Assembly (NCBI RefSeq): GCF_018860765.1
Contig: NZ_JAHKPV010000019.1
Coordinates: 62,001 to 126,000 of the forward strand
Length of the DNA stretch: 64,000 nucleotides
Reading direction: 5' to 3'
From: Marinobacter salexigens
Lineage (GTDB): Bacteria > Pseudomonadota > Gammaproteobacteria > Pseudomonadales > Oleiphilaceae
The notes under the pieces: generated by a model
The model's input: only the letters and a program-made list of their open reading frames with translations
Databases searched by the model: none
Told to the model about the DNA's origin: nothing
Program-made: the position numbers and the translations under genes
Shown: piece after piece, positions 55,419 through 64,000 of the stretch
How positions within the stretch are numbered: position 1 is the first letter of the stretch
How the letters are laid out: each line of letters opens with the position of its first letter

Positions 55419-56541
55419 TTCATCAACAATCAAACTGGCCATCGACCTGATCAGCCGGCCATCAGTAACGCCAGATGATGCTGGTTGCCAAGAGCTGATG
55501 ATGTCGCGGTTATCTCCCTTAGGTTTTGCCGCAGAGCACATGCGATTTGGCGACACTGACAACCTCTGGGCGCGCAAAGGCTCAGAGGGGCCCGTGCTTG
55601 CGTTTGCAGGGCATACCGACGTGGTTCCTACCGGGCCTAAAAAAAACTGGACTTACCCACCGTTTGATCCGGTTATCAAAGATGGCTACCTCTATGGCCG
55701 GGGCGCTGCCGACATGAAAGGCAGTCTCGCGGCCTTCATCACTGCATGTGAGCGCTTCGTAAGCGCTCACCCGAATCATCGTGGCTCCATTGCCCTGCTG
55801 ATTACCAGTGACGAGGAAGGTCCAGCCCAAAACGGCACTGTGAAGGTTATCGAAGCACTGGAAGTCCGTTCAGAAAAGATTGACTGGTGCTTGATTGGCG
55901 AACCCTCCAGCACTCATGAAGTCGGTGATGTCATAAAGAATGGTCGCCGGGGCTCGCTGCACGGCTACTTAACGGTACAGGGCGTTCAGGGCCATGTTGC
56001 TTATCCCCATCTGGCAGAGAATGCCATCCATGCAGTCGCACCAGCTCTGCATACGCTGGCGAATGAGTTCTGGGACAACGGCAACGATTATTTCCCGCCT
56101 ACAACCTTCCAGATTACAAAAATGGAAGCTGGCACTGGTAGCAACATCATCCCCGGCGAGTGCTTGGTGCACTTCAACTTCCGATACTGCACAGAAAACA
56201 CGGCGGAGAGCCTTGAAGAGCGGGTGGTGGCAACGCTTGAGAGGCACAATCTCAAATACGACCTGCAATGGCACCTCAGTGGCCGCCCCTTCCTAACGGA
56301 TAAGGGCGCGCTGGTGTCTGCTAGCCAGAGCGCCATTCGGAACGTAACCGGGCGCGAGACTGAGCTCTCTACGTCTGGTGGAACGTCTGATGGGCGTTTC
56401 ATCGCACCAACCGGCGCGCAGGTTGTAGAGCTGGGCCCGATCAACGCGACCATTCACAAAGTAAACGAATGCGTAAAAGCTGACGACCTAGACACTCTAT
56501 CCCGCATTTATGAGCAGATTCTTGTGGAATTGCTAGCCTGA
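55405..56541 (+). CDS. dapE: Succinyl-diaminopimelate desuccinylase
   Basis: A 378-residue M20-family zinc hydrolase, releasing LL-DAP. Metal ligands are in [11 protein letters not shown] (His), GRGAADMKG (Asp), SDEEGPA (Glu pair) and the C-terminal [10 protein letters not shown] (His). A lid domain lies at about 180-295. It ends the dap block and is followed by a strong terminator. Ligands are intact, so it remains zinc-dependent. Confidence 0.97.
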   Translation: MQTTDSSTIKLAIDLISRPSVTPDDAGCQELMMSRLSPLGFAAEHMRFGDTDNLWARKGSEGPVLAFAGHTDVVPTGPKKNWTYPPFDPVIKDGYLYGRGAADMKGSLAAFITACERFVSAHPNHRGSIALLITSDEEGPAQNGTVKVIEALEVRSEKIDWCLIGEPSSTHEVGDVIKNGRRGSLHGYLTVQGVQGHVAYPHLAENAIHAVAPALHTLANEFWDNGNDYFPPTTFQITKMEAGTGSNIIPGECLVHFNFRYCTENTAESLEERVVATLERHNLKYDLQWHLSGRPFLTDKGALVSASQSAIRNVTGRETELSTSGGTSDGRFIAPTGAQVVELGPINATIHKVNECVKADDLDTLSRIYEQILVELLA

Positions 56542-56567
56542 GCGACTCGCTTGAAAACTAACGCAAG

Positions 56568-56600
56568 CAAAGAGGCCAGAACATTGTTCTGGCCTCTTTG
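56568..56600. terminator. Bidirectional terminator between dapE and slyX
   Basis: A perfect 15-base stem, CAAAGAGGCCAGAAC / GTTCTGGCCTCTTTG, with a 3-base loop, followed on the plus strand by TTTT. The gene order is convergent, so it can serve both sides. Confidence 0.88.
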
Positions 56601-56609
56601 TTTTATGAA

Positions 56610-56828
56610 TCAGTAGTGAGGTGGCGGTAACTCTTCCTCTTCACGCTTGATATTAGACGACGAAAAATCCTTGATCTGGCTATGCAATAACCGCTTCGCA
56701 TCCCAGAGTTCACGAATATCCATCTCTTGCTTCGCCACCTGCTCGCTCAGGGTATGAATAACATCATCCTGAAAGGCAAGCCGTGTTTCCAGTTCGTCCA
56801 GTCTGGTTTGCAAATCGTTTTGACTCAT
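56610..56828 (-). CDS. slyX: SlyX family protein
   Basis: A 72-residue SlyX-type protein: an almost continuous coiled coil (LQTRLDELETRLAFQDDVIH, then LSEQVAKQEMDIREL) with the typical C-terminal PPPHY. The molecular role is not established; it is cytoplasmic and forms oligomers through the coil. It converges with dapE across the terminator. Confidence 0.9.
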   Translation of the reverse strand: MSQNDLQTRLDELETRLAFQDDVIHTLSEQVAKQEMDIRELWDAKRLLHSQIKDFSSSNIKREEEELPPPHY

Positions 56829-57078
56829 CAGCTACTCAACCCTCTTGGATAATTGGTTCGCGTGAATGGGTAAATATGAGATCCAGATCCTGCCAAGAGC
56901 ATTCAATGCCACAGCCGTTTGGTATGCCGCAGGGATAATCTGCTATCATGCCGCTTTTGCCCGCCCGAGCTTTCGTTTTTAAGGGAATCGGGGGGTAATC
57001 ACTGGCCGGATAAGCGATTTTACCCGATATCCGGTTTTTTATCGTCAGCGTTAATGAAAAATGGAGAATTCTCAGTCA

Positions 57079-57630
57079 ATGCGTAATCCAGCCAAAGCGA
57101 TCCTTGTTGCTCTCCTGATCGCTATCCCAGCACCATTGGTACTTGCCCTTCTGCTCTCATTTACCCCTGAACCACTTCGCCTGATTGCCATTGGCGAATT
57201 TGTAGAGGCTCTGGGCAGCTCCCGTGGCATTGCCGCATACGTCATTACCTTCATTGTTTTCGGTATTACCGGCTTTATTGCCGTTGCAGTTGCCGCTAAA
57301 CAGCAACCAACACGCAGTGCGCCGCAGCGTAGCAGCTCACCGTCTCGGAGCCAGAGTTCTAGCCAAGGCTACGCGAACTCCGATACCGATGATGCCGACT
57401 ATGATGACGACAGCCCCGAAGGCGATGAAGAAGGCACTGTTAAGTGGTTTAACGTCAAGAAGGGATTTGGCTTCATTGTCCGCGACAGCGGAGACGAAGT
57501 CTTTGTTCACTTCCGCGCTATTCGTGGAAGTGGTCGTCGGGTTCTTCGCCAAGGCCAGCTGGTTCGTTTCAGTGTGGTTGACGCCGATAAAGGCCTGCAA
57601 GCAGATAACGTTTCGATCCTGAGCGACTGA
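57079..57630 (+). CDS. Membrane-anchored cold-shock-domain protein
   Basis: A 183-residue protein joining two N-terminal membrane helices (ILVALLIAIPAPLVLALLLS and AYVITFIVFGITGFIAVAVA) to a Ser/Asp-rich flexible linker (about 85-120). It ends in a cold shock domain (about 120-183). The RNA-binding motifs are kept as VKWFNVKKGFGFIV and EVFVHFRAI, the standard RNP1 and RNP2. It would tether a single-strand nucleic acid binder to the inner face of the membrane. ATG 57079 is preferred; ATG 57061 is possible. A strong terminator follows, so it is probably a single-gene unit. Confidence 0.85.
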   Translation: MRNPAKAILVALLIAIPAPLVLALLLSFTPEPLRLIAIGEFVEALGSSRGIAAYVITFIVFGITGFIAVAVAAKQQPTRSAPQRSSSPSRSQSSSQGYANSDTDDADYDDDSPEGDEEGTVKWFNVKKGFGFIVRDSGDEVFVHFRAIRGSGRRVLRQGQLVRFSVVDADKGLQADNVSILSD

Positions 57631-57645
57631 AACCTAAGCTGATAC

Positions 57646-57684
57646 AAAAAGGCAGCCCACTATTTAATTAGGGGCTGCCTTTTT
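57646..57684. terminator. Terminator after cold-shock-domain gene
   Basis: AAAAAGGCAGCCC / GGGCTGCCTTTTT, 13-base arms with a 13-base loop, ending in a T-run on the plus strand and an equivalent on the minus strand. It serves the gene at 57079 and the convergent gene at 57708. Confidence 0.88.
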
Positions 57685-57707
57685 CGTTCCGGACGGCACA
57701 CAGCTAG

Positions 57708-58097
57708 TCAATTCCAAACAACAAGCTGCTCTCCCCGAACGTCCAACCGCCACCATTTTTCATTTTCCACCGCCTCACCCTCTTGCCACTCCCCCGGGCT
57801 GCAACGGACTTCGGTCTCCATCGCTCGCCATGCACTGCGTGCACAATCCAGATCGCTACTCCAAGGTAACTTCTCACCTTCAATAATCAACGAGGTAAAT
57901 CGCTTACCAAAAGCCTGTGGATACAAGGTGATTTTAAGCCGCTCTTCGCCAAAATACGCTGAGCCTTTGGCAACGGATGCGACATCACTGTCATCAAGCA
58001 CCAACTGCTTTATGTGGCTTTCAAGCCAACGGACAACGGCGCCTGCTTTCAAGTCACGAATGTAAATTTCAAGATCCTGCACTCGCAGATTCTCCAT
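57708..58097 (-). CDS. Hypothetical protein coupled to ClpN/P-loop protein
   Basis: From ATG 58097 this is a 129-residue protein I do not recognise. It has alternating beta and helical patches (VQDLEIYIRDLKAGAVVRWL, ERLKITLYPQAFG) and a C-terminal tryptophan-rich end (WWRLDVRGEQLVVWN). No motif of a known family is seen. The frame stays open to 58265 but that part lies inside the neighbour gene and looks like its shadow. It overlaps the end of the ATPase gene by 29 bases, so the two proteins are likely made together and may interact. Confidence 0.6.
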   Translation of the reverse strand: MENLRVQDLEIYIRDLKAGAVVRWLESHIKQLVLDDSDVASVAKGSAYFGEERLKITLYPQAFGKRFTSLIIEGEKLPWSSDLDCARSAWRAMETEVRCSPGEWQEGEAVENEKWWRLDVRGEQLVVWN

Positions 58098-59505
58098 GCT
58101 GGTGATCACAATGCCGCACATAGTGAACCGGCCCGGGCCGCGCTGCAAGCCAGCGTTCCAGTTCATACCGTAAATCGTCCACCGTAAGCTTGCGCAATGT
58201 GCCTGCTGCCTGCCGTTCGTACCAGTCAACTTCGGCAGCGACACGCAACAACTGTACTTCTTCAAGCGACTGAGCTATTTCATCCAGTGGTTCTTGCCGC
58301 GCCATGGCAACAAGACTCTGGCGCCGGAGTGTATCCTCTTGCCCGGAAAGCGCTACCGACTTCACGGGCCCGCGCCGGGCAAATAGCTCAAGCCGCGCTG
58401 CAGCTCGCTCTACCCACTGGAGCATTCCGCCCGGAGTAGAAACACACCGGCTGCGCCGGGAGGCTGCAAATTGAATCACCGGTTGCGGCAAATGAATGTT
58501 CCATCGGCGCTCTATAGCTGCCTGATGAGCGACCAAGATAGCCTTGCGCTGCATCTCACTGGAAAGCGGCGCATTATACACCTCCAGCGCCCGCCCAAGC
58601 TGTTGCTCCAATGTACGGCAGCTTTCAGCACTTACAGCCTGCACATCCGGCCCCAATAGCATCACGGGCCCCTGCCACCGCTGGACAAGCTCAGAAGCAA
58701 GGCCCGAGGGGCTAGCCATCAACATGAGTAAGTCGGCCGGAGTCACATTATCTAGCACCAATACTGGCCAGAGCCTTTTGCCAGAGACCGGAATAACGGC
58801 GAGTTCGCTAGCCATTAATTCCGCTTCGCGGCGCAGGTCCATTTCAACATAGGGTTGCGCGAACGATGATAACAGAGAACGCAGCCAAGCAGATTTACCC
58901 GCGCCACGCTCTCCCCTTACCCAAACTAGCGCATTTGGTGTTGCGGCCAGAGTGATAGCAACGTCTTCCGCCAGTTCAATCCAGTCCGTATCGGTAATAA
59001 CAACCGGGGCCGTTTCCTCATTAATTCCTGAGTTTGCGAGGCTTCCGTCACTATTTAGTTGATCACTATTTAAGTGATTGCTATCCATCTGGTCACTTGA
59101 GGTCGGCCACCGTGAAACCAACTCAAGAACCGAAACATACGCCTTTTCCTGCAGGCGCTCTGCGTATCGTGCAAGCACCTCTAGGAGTTGCGGCCAATCG
59201 AGCCAAGCAGGCGTCCCATAAGTTTCTCGTGCAGTCGCCAACCAGTAGATCAGCTGAGAAGAAAGCAGGCCTTCACCGCCCACTTCGGTCACAATCGGCT
59301 GTTCACACTGAACGGTGCGGATAAGCTCATCCATATCGACACCGGATCCACGCAAAAAGCGGCTTATAGGAGGGCTGGTGTTCAACAATGCAAGCAGAAA
59401 ATCTTCGACCGTAATTACTGCGCCGCCGCGACGATCAACATCTTCACGGGCATTCAGCAATGCAGTCTGACATTGAGGGGCCAAGCATCCTTGCCAGTCT
59501 TCCAT
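58069..59505 (-). CDS. ClpN-like domain and single P-loop ATPase, unusual
   Basis: A 478-residue protein. Residues 1-145 resemble the Clp N-terminal repeat domain (TVEDFLLALLNTSPPISRFL). A low-complexity Asn/Ser/Asp linker follows (about 136-165, DSNHLNSDQLNSDG), then one P-loop domain with Walker A RGERGAGKSAWL and Walker B-like PVLVLDNV, where the usual catalytic Glu is Asn. The C-terminal part is helical and does not look like a second AAA domain. It may be a degenerate Clp-type or STAND-like regulatory ATPase. It overlaps a small unknown gene downstream and stands alone otherwise. Confidence 0.65.
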   Translation of the reverse strand: MEDWQGCLAPQCQTALLNAREDVDRRGGAVITVEDFLLALLNTSPPISRFLRGSGVDMDELIRTVQCEQPIVTEVGGEGLLSSQLIYWLATARETYGTPAWLDWPQLLEVLARYAERLQEKAYVSVLELVSRWPTSSDQMDSNHLNSDQLNSDGSLANSGINEETAPVVITDTDWIELAEDVAITLAATPNALVWVRGERGAGKSAWLRSLLSSFAQPYVEMDLRREAELMASELAVIPVSGKRLWPVLVLDNVTPADLLMLMASPSGLASELVQRWQGPVMLLGPDVQAVSAESCRTLEQQLGRALEVYNAPLSSEMQRKAILVAHQAAIERRWNIHLPQPVIQFAASRRSRCVSTPGGMLQWVERAAARLELFARRGPVKSVALSGQEDTLRRQSLVAMARQEPLDEIAQSLEEVQLLRVAAEVDWYERQAAGTLRKLTVDDLRYELERWLAARPGPVHYVRHCDHQHGESASAGS

Positions 59506-59632
59506 GAAACATCTCCCTGTTTTAGCGCATCGTCCTGATGCTTTGAGCGTGATACCAACAAGCTAAGTAAAAGTGATCCAATGATTCTATGGACGTTTTC
59601 TTACATCTGCAATTCCCGTAAGCCTATTAAGC

Positions 59633-60073
59633 TTACCAGGTGCCCGTATTCTCCATGCTTGCCCAAGGTTCCCTAGGCGCCAGTGGCTCACCGCTCTGCA
59701 GTAACTCTATAGATATATTATCCGGGGTGCGGATAAACGCCATGCGCCCATCTCTCGGTGGGCGGTTGATGGTAACGCCGTTCGCCTGTAATGACTCGCA
59801 AAGCGCGTAGATATCGCCCACCCGGTATGCCAAATGACCAAAATTACGCCCACCTTCGTACGCTTCCGGGTCCCAGTTATAGGTTAACTCCAGCATGGGA
59901 GCCCTGTTTTCACGAGCTTGCGCCTCATCTTGCGGTGCCGCCAGAAATACTAGAGTAAATCGGCCTTTTTCGCTGCTTTTACGGTCAATCTCAACCATGC
60001 CCAACAGGTCGCAAAAGAAGTGCAAAGTTTGTTCGAGATTACTAACGCGAATCATCGTATGTAGGTATTGCAT
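59633..60073 (-). CDS. Lactoylglutathione lyase (glyoxalase I)
   Basis: A 146-residue VOC-fold enzyme converting the methylglyoxal-glutathione adduct to lactoylglutathione. Metal ligands are His5 (YLHTMIRV), Glu in MLELTYNW, His in NFGHLAYRV and Glu in ISIELLQ, the standard GloA set. The length and FFCDLLGMVEIDRK stretch fit the short nickel-dependent class, although metal choice is not certain. It stands alone on the minus strand and is divergent from the DUF1853 gene. Confidence 0.93.
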   Translation of the reverse strand: MQYLHTMIRVSNLEQTLHFFCDLLGMVEIDRKSSEKGRFTLVFLAAPQDEAQARENRAPMLELTYNWDPEAYEGGRNFGHLAYRVGDIYALCESLQANGVTINRPPRDGRMAFIRTPDNISIELLQSGEPLAPREPWASMENTGTW

Positions 60074-60205
60074 GCTGCTCTCTCTGTAATCGGCCGTTTT
60101 ATGCGGTAACTTGTTGCGATTAGGCCTGCGGGCCTTTCGATTAAGCTTGCAGCCCTTTCAAACCTCACACCTTTATTGACCGATAGTTTACGGTATTCTG
60201 GGTGG

Positions 60206-61126
60206 ATGAATGCAAACCTAGCCGCCAAGCTGATCAATTCTTACCGTACACCAGCGATACGACATCTCGCTTGGTTATGCCAAACACCGCAACTGCTGCG
60301 CTCGCCGATCACATTCGATCCAGCGCACTATTTGCCCCCAAACTACCCCGATTTACTCAAACGCTGGGACCAGAAACCTGAAACGGCACCGCTCCTGCTG
60401 AGCGAACCACCGCAGCGGAGGTTGGGTTTTTATTTTGAGCGGCTGTATCAAGTTTTGTTAAACGACTTGCTAGGTTGGCCCATCCTACTAAAAAACCAGC
60501 AAATCCAATCAAACGGACGCACCATCGGAGAGCTCGACTTTGTAGCGCACAATCTAAAAGACGACAGGGTCGAGCACCACGAAATCGCCATCAAGTTTTA
60601 TCTTGGTGTACCGACCTCAGGCGGCCCTACCTTCTGGCACGGCCCTAATGCGCGGGACAGGCTGGATATAAAAACAACCAACCTGCTTGAGCATCAAAGC
60701 CGACGCACACAGCTGCCTGAAACCCTCGCACTCCTCTCTGAATTCGACATAACCGGCCCGCTGACCCCGCGAGTATTCATGCCGGGATACCTGTTCTATC
60801 CCACCAACGAACAGGTGCAAACGCCCACTTATGTTCCCGATAATCACCTGCGCGGGAGTTGGATGTATATTACCGACGCCAAAGCTCTAGACACGTCGCA
60901 CTGGGTTGTTCTCAGCAAACCACACTGGATTGGTAACTGGTATCAGAGTGATCCGCCTAATACTACGTACACTCTGGAAGCACTGGAACGCGTGGAGCAT
61001 AGAGCCGTGCCTCAACTGTTCGCCATGATGCAAAAAGACCCGGGAACAGGAAACTGGTTGGAAATAGATCGAGTTTTTGTAGTGCCGGGAGTTTGGCCGG
61101 GAGCAAATCGGTCAGCATCCCAATAA
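60206..61126 (+). CDS. DUF1853 family protein
   Basis: A 306-residue protein of the DUF1853 type. The conserved part shows PPQRRLGFYFERLYQVLL, then a nuclease-like core: IGELDFVAHNLKDDRVEHHEIAIKFYLG. Here an Asp, a Glu and a Lys occur in the E/D-x(n)-E-x-K arrangement of PD-(D/E)XK nucleases. That link is my inference; the family has no established function. ATG 60206 is chosen over TTG 60176. It is divergent from the glyoxalase gene and precedes a reductase by about 110 bases. Confidence 0.82.
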   Translation: MNANLAAKLINSYRTPAIRHLAWLCQTPQLLRSPITFDPAHYLPPNYPDLLKRWDQKPETAPLLLSEPPQRRLGFYFERLYQVLLNDLLGWPILLKNQQIQSNGRTIGELDFVAHNLKDDRVEHHEIAIKFYLGVPTSGGPTFWHGPNARDRLDIKTTNLLEHQSRRTQLPETLALLSEFDITGPLTPRVFMPGYLFYPTNEQVQTPTYVPDNHLRGSWMYITDAKALDTSHWVVLSKPHWIGNWYQSDPPNTTYTLEALERVEHRAVPQLFAMMQKDPGTGNWLEIDRVFVVPGVWPGANRSASQ

Positions 61127-61237
61127 GTCGGGCGGTTGACCCCAAAGCTATTCTGCTGCAGGCTAATCTGGTTTCGTTACGCAACCCAAGGAGCAACCCG
61201 GCTCCGAAAGGCCTCACTACAGATAGGGAGGAATACT

Positions 61238-62263
61238 ATGAGTCAGTATCAAAATCATGCCATCGTACTGAAAAAACGCCCCAACGGGGAAATCCAAGAC
61301 GGTGATCTCGTTATGGAAGATCGCCCAGTGCGCAAACCCGAAGAGGGTGAAGTTGTTGCACAAGTTCTTTGGTTGTCATTAGATCCATACATGCGCCCAC
61401 GCATGAACGATGCTAAAGGGTACATGGACCCTATCGGGATCGACGACCCCATCGTAGGCGAGAGTGTAGCGAGGATTGTCGAGTCTCGTTCAGACAAATT
61501 ACAAGTCGGCGATTTAGTTACCTGTTACTCCGGCTGGCAGGAGTATGTAACCTTTCCAGCGGACGCCCCAATGGTTTACAAAATCCATCAAAAAGAAGGC
61601 GTTCCGCTGCAAACATACCTTGGTGTTGCCGGTATGCCTGGCCGCACCGGTTACTGCGGTTTAACCTATGTAGGCAAGCCTAAAGCGGGAGAGACCGTCG
61701 TGGTTTCCGCCGCATCAGGCCCTGTGGGCACAGTGGTTGGCCAAACTGCAAAAACGAACGGTTGCCGCGTTGTCGGTGTTGCCGGTGGTCCGGAGAAGTG
61801 CAACTATGTTGTTGACGAGCTTGGTTTTGACGTTTGCGTAGACTACAAAGCCGGTAATTTGGAAGCCGATTTGAAAGCTGCCTGCCCAGACGGCATCGAC
61901 ATCTACTACGAAAACGTGGGTGGCGATGTAACCAGAGCCGTTGCGCCGCTGTTAAATGCAGGAGCAAGAGTGCCGATTTGCGGTTATGTCTCAGCTTACA
62001 ATGCCAAGAACACAGACAAAGTAGAGACGCCGTTTGATATTCTCAAGCGTCTGGACCCGGTACCTGAGCACCGCTTCTTTCTGGTAACCGAGTGGCAGGA
62101 CAAGCATCAGGAAATAACCGATATCCTTACAAGCCGTATTGCGTCCGGCGAAATCAAGTACAGGGAAACCGTTGCTGAAGGCCTCGAAAATGCAGTTGAG
62201 GCCTTCAAGGGAATGCTGAAGGGCAAAAACTTCGGCAAGCAACTGGTGCACATCGCCGACTAA
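61238..62263 (+). CDS. NADP-dependent MDR oxidoreductase (CurA/leukotriene reductase-like)
   Basis: A 341-residue enone/alkenal reductase of the MDR superfamily (curcumin reductase CurA, prostaglandin reductase group). Family marks are VLWLSLDPYMRPRMND, GRTGYCGLTYVGKPKAGETV and the nucleotide loop SAASGPVGTVVGQTAK; YENVGG is present at about residue 227. No zinc ligands. ATG 61238 has GGGAGG directly upstream; the frame open to 61136 has no family support. It would saturate activated double bonds with NADPH; substrate unknown. Confidence 0.93.
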   Translation: MSQYQNHAIVLKKRPNGEIQDGDLVMEDRPVRKPEEGEVVAQVLWLSLDPYMRPRMNDAKGYMDPIGIDDPIVGESVARIVESRSDKLQVGDLVTCYSGWQEYVTFPADAPMVYKIHQKEGVPLQTYLGVAGMPGRTGYCGLTYVGKPKAGETVVVSAASGPVGTVVGQTAKTNGCRVVGVAGGPEKCNYVVDELGFDVCVDYKAGNLEADLKAACPDGIDIYYENVGGDVTRAVAPLLNAGARVPICGYVSAYNAKNTDKVETPFDILKRLDPVPEHRFFLVTEWQDKHQEITDILTSRIASGEIKYRETVAEGLENAVEAFKGMLKGKNFGKQLVHIAD

Positions 62264-62291
62264 ATTAAACTGCCTTAGAACACCGGGAAGA

Positions 62292-63260
62292 CTACTCCCC
62301 TATCTGGAGGAGTACCTTTCCGGTATTTTTGTTCGCCGCCACGTGTGCCATAGCCTCCTCAGCCTGCTCGATGGGCCATACACTGTCGATGACAGGCTCA
62401 ATTTGCCCGGCTACTAGAAGCGGCCAAACGTGACGGTATAAGTCCTGCATCACTCGCTCCTTGTCTGCTACTGACCGAGAGCGCAGTGTAGAACCAATTA
62501 ACTTGTGGCGCTTAACCAACATCAAGCCCAAGTCGACCTCCGCAAAACGCCCCCCCAGAAGGCCGATCAAAACAATCCGGCCATCGGCACTAAGAACCTT
62601 TTGGTCATCCTTGATATAACTGCCACCAACCGGGTCTAGCGCCATGTCCACACCCCCCCAACTCTTCACCGCGTCGACAAATGAGCCATTTTTGCGGTTC
62701 CAGGTGCCGGTTGCACCCAGTTTACGGCAAACTTCCAGCTTTTCGTCATCTCCCGCGGTCGCGAATACCGGATTACCAAAAGCCGTAGCAATCTGGATAA
62801 CTGCGGTGCCTAGACCACTACCGGCAGCATGCAACAAAACCCTCTCACCAGGCCTCAGGTCGGCTTCCTGGTACAGATTAAGCCAGGCCGTGGCATACAC
62901 CTCAGGAAGTGCCGCTGCTTTTTTCAATGAGAACCCTTTGGGAATAGGCAATACCTGTGCAGCAGGAGCCACTACCTGAGTTGCGTAACCACCACCGGTG
63001 AGCAAGGCGCACACTTCGTCGCCCGGCGCAAAGCCGGTCACGGCCTCGCCAACGGCAGAAATACGACCGCTCACCTCTAGCCCCAAAATTTCAGAGGCAC
63101 CCGGAGGCGGAGGGTAAACACCGGCACGTTGCGACAGATCCGCACGGTTAACGGCACTCCAGACAACATCGATTGCCACGTGATCCGCTGCTAACTCTTC
63201 AAAGCTTGCGCAGTCTTCCCATACAAGGGCGCCATCGGTTACCTTGATTGCTTTCATCAT
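62292..63260 (-). CDS. MDR quinone oxidoreductase (PIG3-like)
   Basis: A 322-residue zinc-free quinone oxidoreductase of the PIG3/TP53I3 type. Marks are VNRADLSQRAGVYPPPPGAS, LGLEVSGRISAVGE and the nucleotide loop LLHAAGSGLGTAVIQIA. It would reduce quinones using NADPH. It converges with the CurA-like gene over a 28-base gap. A second quinone reductase lies at 14330, so the two are only distantly related paralogues. Start is one of two adjacent ATG codons. Confidence 0.93.
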   Translation of the reverse strand: MMKAIKVTDGALVWEDCASFEELAADHVAIDVVWSAVNRADLSQRAGVYPPPPGASEILGLEVSGRISAVGEAVTGFAPGDEVCALLTGGGYATQVVAPAAQVLPIPKGFSLKKAAALPEVYATAWLNLYQEADLRPGERVLLHAAGSGLGTAVIQIATAFGNPVFATAGDDEKLEVCRKLGATGTWNRKNGSFVDAVKSWGGVDMALDPVGGSYIKDDQKVLSADGRIVLIGLLGGRFAEVDLGLMLVKRHKLIGSTLRSRSVADKERVMQDLYRHVWPLLVAGQIEPVIDSVWPIEQAEEAMAHVAANKNTGKVLLQIGE

Positions 63261-63433
63261 GTCTTTAATCTCAGCACTCTGAATATCCGGTCAGGATACC
63301 CCAACTGTCTTCACGGTTGTAATGAGTATGCTTTCATAATTCGCTTACCTCTGCGCCTCGGGAAAAGAGAGGGTCTATTTCTTGAGTGCCAGGGAGGATG
63401 AGGCAAGCATTTTAGAAATCAGGGCATTTTGTT

Positions 63434-64000
63434 TTAATCCCGATTGGACAACCATACGCTTTGATAAGGCTTCAAGGTAATGCAACCCGAAAGGTCACTG
63501 ATTGCGGTACCCGCAATCAGATCAATCCAATGATCGGTCCCAATCAGATTGATATCACTCAACGCCACCTGCTGCAGTTCGTCACTGATATTATGAATGC
63601 AGAAAACGGACTGTTCCCGCCGCATGCTTTGGCGCCAGAATCCGAACAACTTGAGCCCCAGATGCAAGGTAAACTGGGTTGCATTTGGATGGAAAGCCGG
63701 CTGCTTTCGGCGAATCGCAATCAGACGCTTCAGCTCCTGATAGGCTTTACTGTGATGACTCAGCGGGTTGTCGAGTTCCTGTTCCAGATCCGCAAGCTGC
63801 CACTGACTCCTATTGATGGAGCGCAGGCGACCGGTATGCTCCATTCGCTCGGTATCGTTTTCCTTCGCCAGCAAGCTGTGTATGTAAAAAGCGGGTATAC
63901 CCTCCAACGCGAGCATGACCGTGTGCGCACAAATAAACCTCTGCAACTGCCAGTGGTCAACACCGTTCCCGGAGGTGCCCTTCAATGCATCATAGAGGGC
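63434..64000 (-). CDS. GH13 sucrose phosphorylase-type enzyme, C-terminal part (cut by window end)
   Basis: The C-terminal 188 residues of a glycoside hydrolase family 13 protein; the frame is open to the window edge (ALYDALKGTSGNG). HTVMLALEGIPAFYIHSLLA with the following NRSQW is typical of the GH13_18 subfamily (sucrose, sucrose-6-phosphate or glucosylglycerate phosphorylases). The beta-sandwich end (HNISDELQQVALSDINLIG, CITLKPYQSVWL) is seen. Catalytic Asp and Glu lie outside the window. In marine bacteria a glucosylglycerate phosphorylase is a plausible identity, but not shown here. Confidence 0.82.
   Translation of the reverse strand, partial: ALYDALKGTSGNGVDHWQLQRFICAHTVMLALEGIPAFYIHSLLAKENDTERMEHTGRLRSINRSQWQLADLEQELDNPLSHHSKAYQELKRLIAIRRKQPAFHPNATQFTLHLGLKLFGFWRQSMRREQSVFCIHNISDELQQVALSDINLIGTDHWIDLIAGTAISDLSGCITLKPYQSVWLSNRD

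Noticed and set aside
58098..58265. Longer N-terminus for the small gene at 57708
   Set aside because: That part lies within the ATPase gene in another frame and has no ribosome site; the ATG at 58097 is simpler.
59030..59100. Short imperfect repeats in the ClpN-like gene as a possible binding-site array
   Set aside because: They encode an in-frame low-complexity Asn/Ser/Asp linker; too few and too irregular to call a regulatory array.

Overview
The window looks like a chromosomal segment of a marine gammaproteobacterium close to Marinobacter or Pseudomonas. This is inferred from the order rpsB-tsf-pyrH-frr-uppS-cdsA-dxr-rseP-bamA-skp-lpxD-fabZ-lpxA-lpxB-rnhB, the glnD-dapC-arsC-like-dapD-dapE block with the long DapD form, and protein character. 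No 16S or species marker is present, so the genus is a guess.

Left part (1-18.2 kb, accessory). The end of topB is followed by a signalling trio: an OmpR-type regulator, a LysM/FecR periplasmic protein and a CHASE2 histidine kinase. Opposite lies a tightly overlapping four-gene operon (12722 to 6293) coding for an SMC ATPase, a MukE-like protein, a kleisin-like protein and a Toprim protein. This is a Wadjet/MksBEFG-type plasmid-defence complex with gene order C-B-A-D and a short JetD. Next come wrbA, a pirin and a quinone oxidoreductase, with a divergent LysR gene and a perfect palindrome in the divergent gap. After these is a gene graveyard: a broken sterol desaturase and the tail of an AraC regulator.

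Middle part (18.4-31.5 kb). This is a dense zinc-starvation island. It holds znuA, znuC, znuB and zur, an M23 peptidase, a COG0523 GTPase with DUF1826, FolE2, and spare copies of DksA, HisI, PyrC, gamma-carbonic anhydrase and CysRS. Three near-identical Zur-type palindromes drive it. Several spare copies have lost zinc-ligand residues, which fits a zinc-sparing role. The island is bracketed by a 134-bp direct repeat (112/134 identical by my hand alignment) of the 3' end of a DUF2799 lipoprotein gene.

Right part (31.5-64 kb). An Ig-repeat autotransporter and an initiator tRNA precede the large conserved minus-strand block for envelope and translation (rpsB to rnhB). Divergently, map-glnD-dapC-arsC-like-dapD-dapE handles Met removal, nitrogen sensing and lysine/diaminopimelate synthesis. 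The end holds slyX, a membrane-anchored cold-shock-domain protein, an odd ClpN/P-loop ATPase with an overlapping partner gene, a glyoxalase, a DUF1853 protein, two MDR reductases, and the C-terminal end of a GH13 sucrose-phosphorylase-type enzyme cut by the window edge.

No CRISPR array, IS element, integrase or rRNA was seen.
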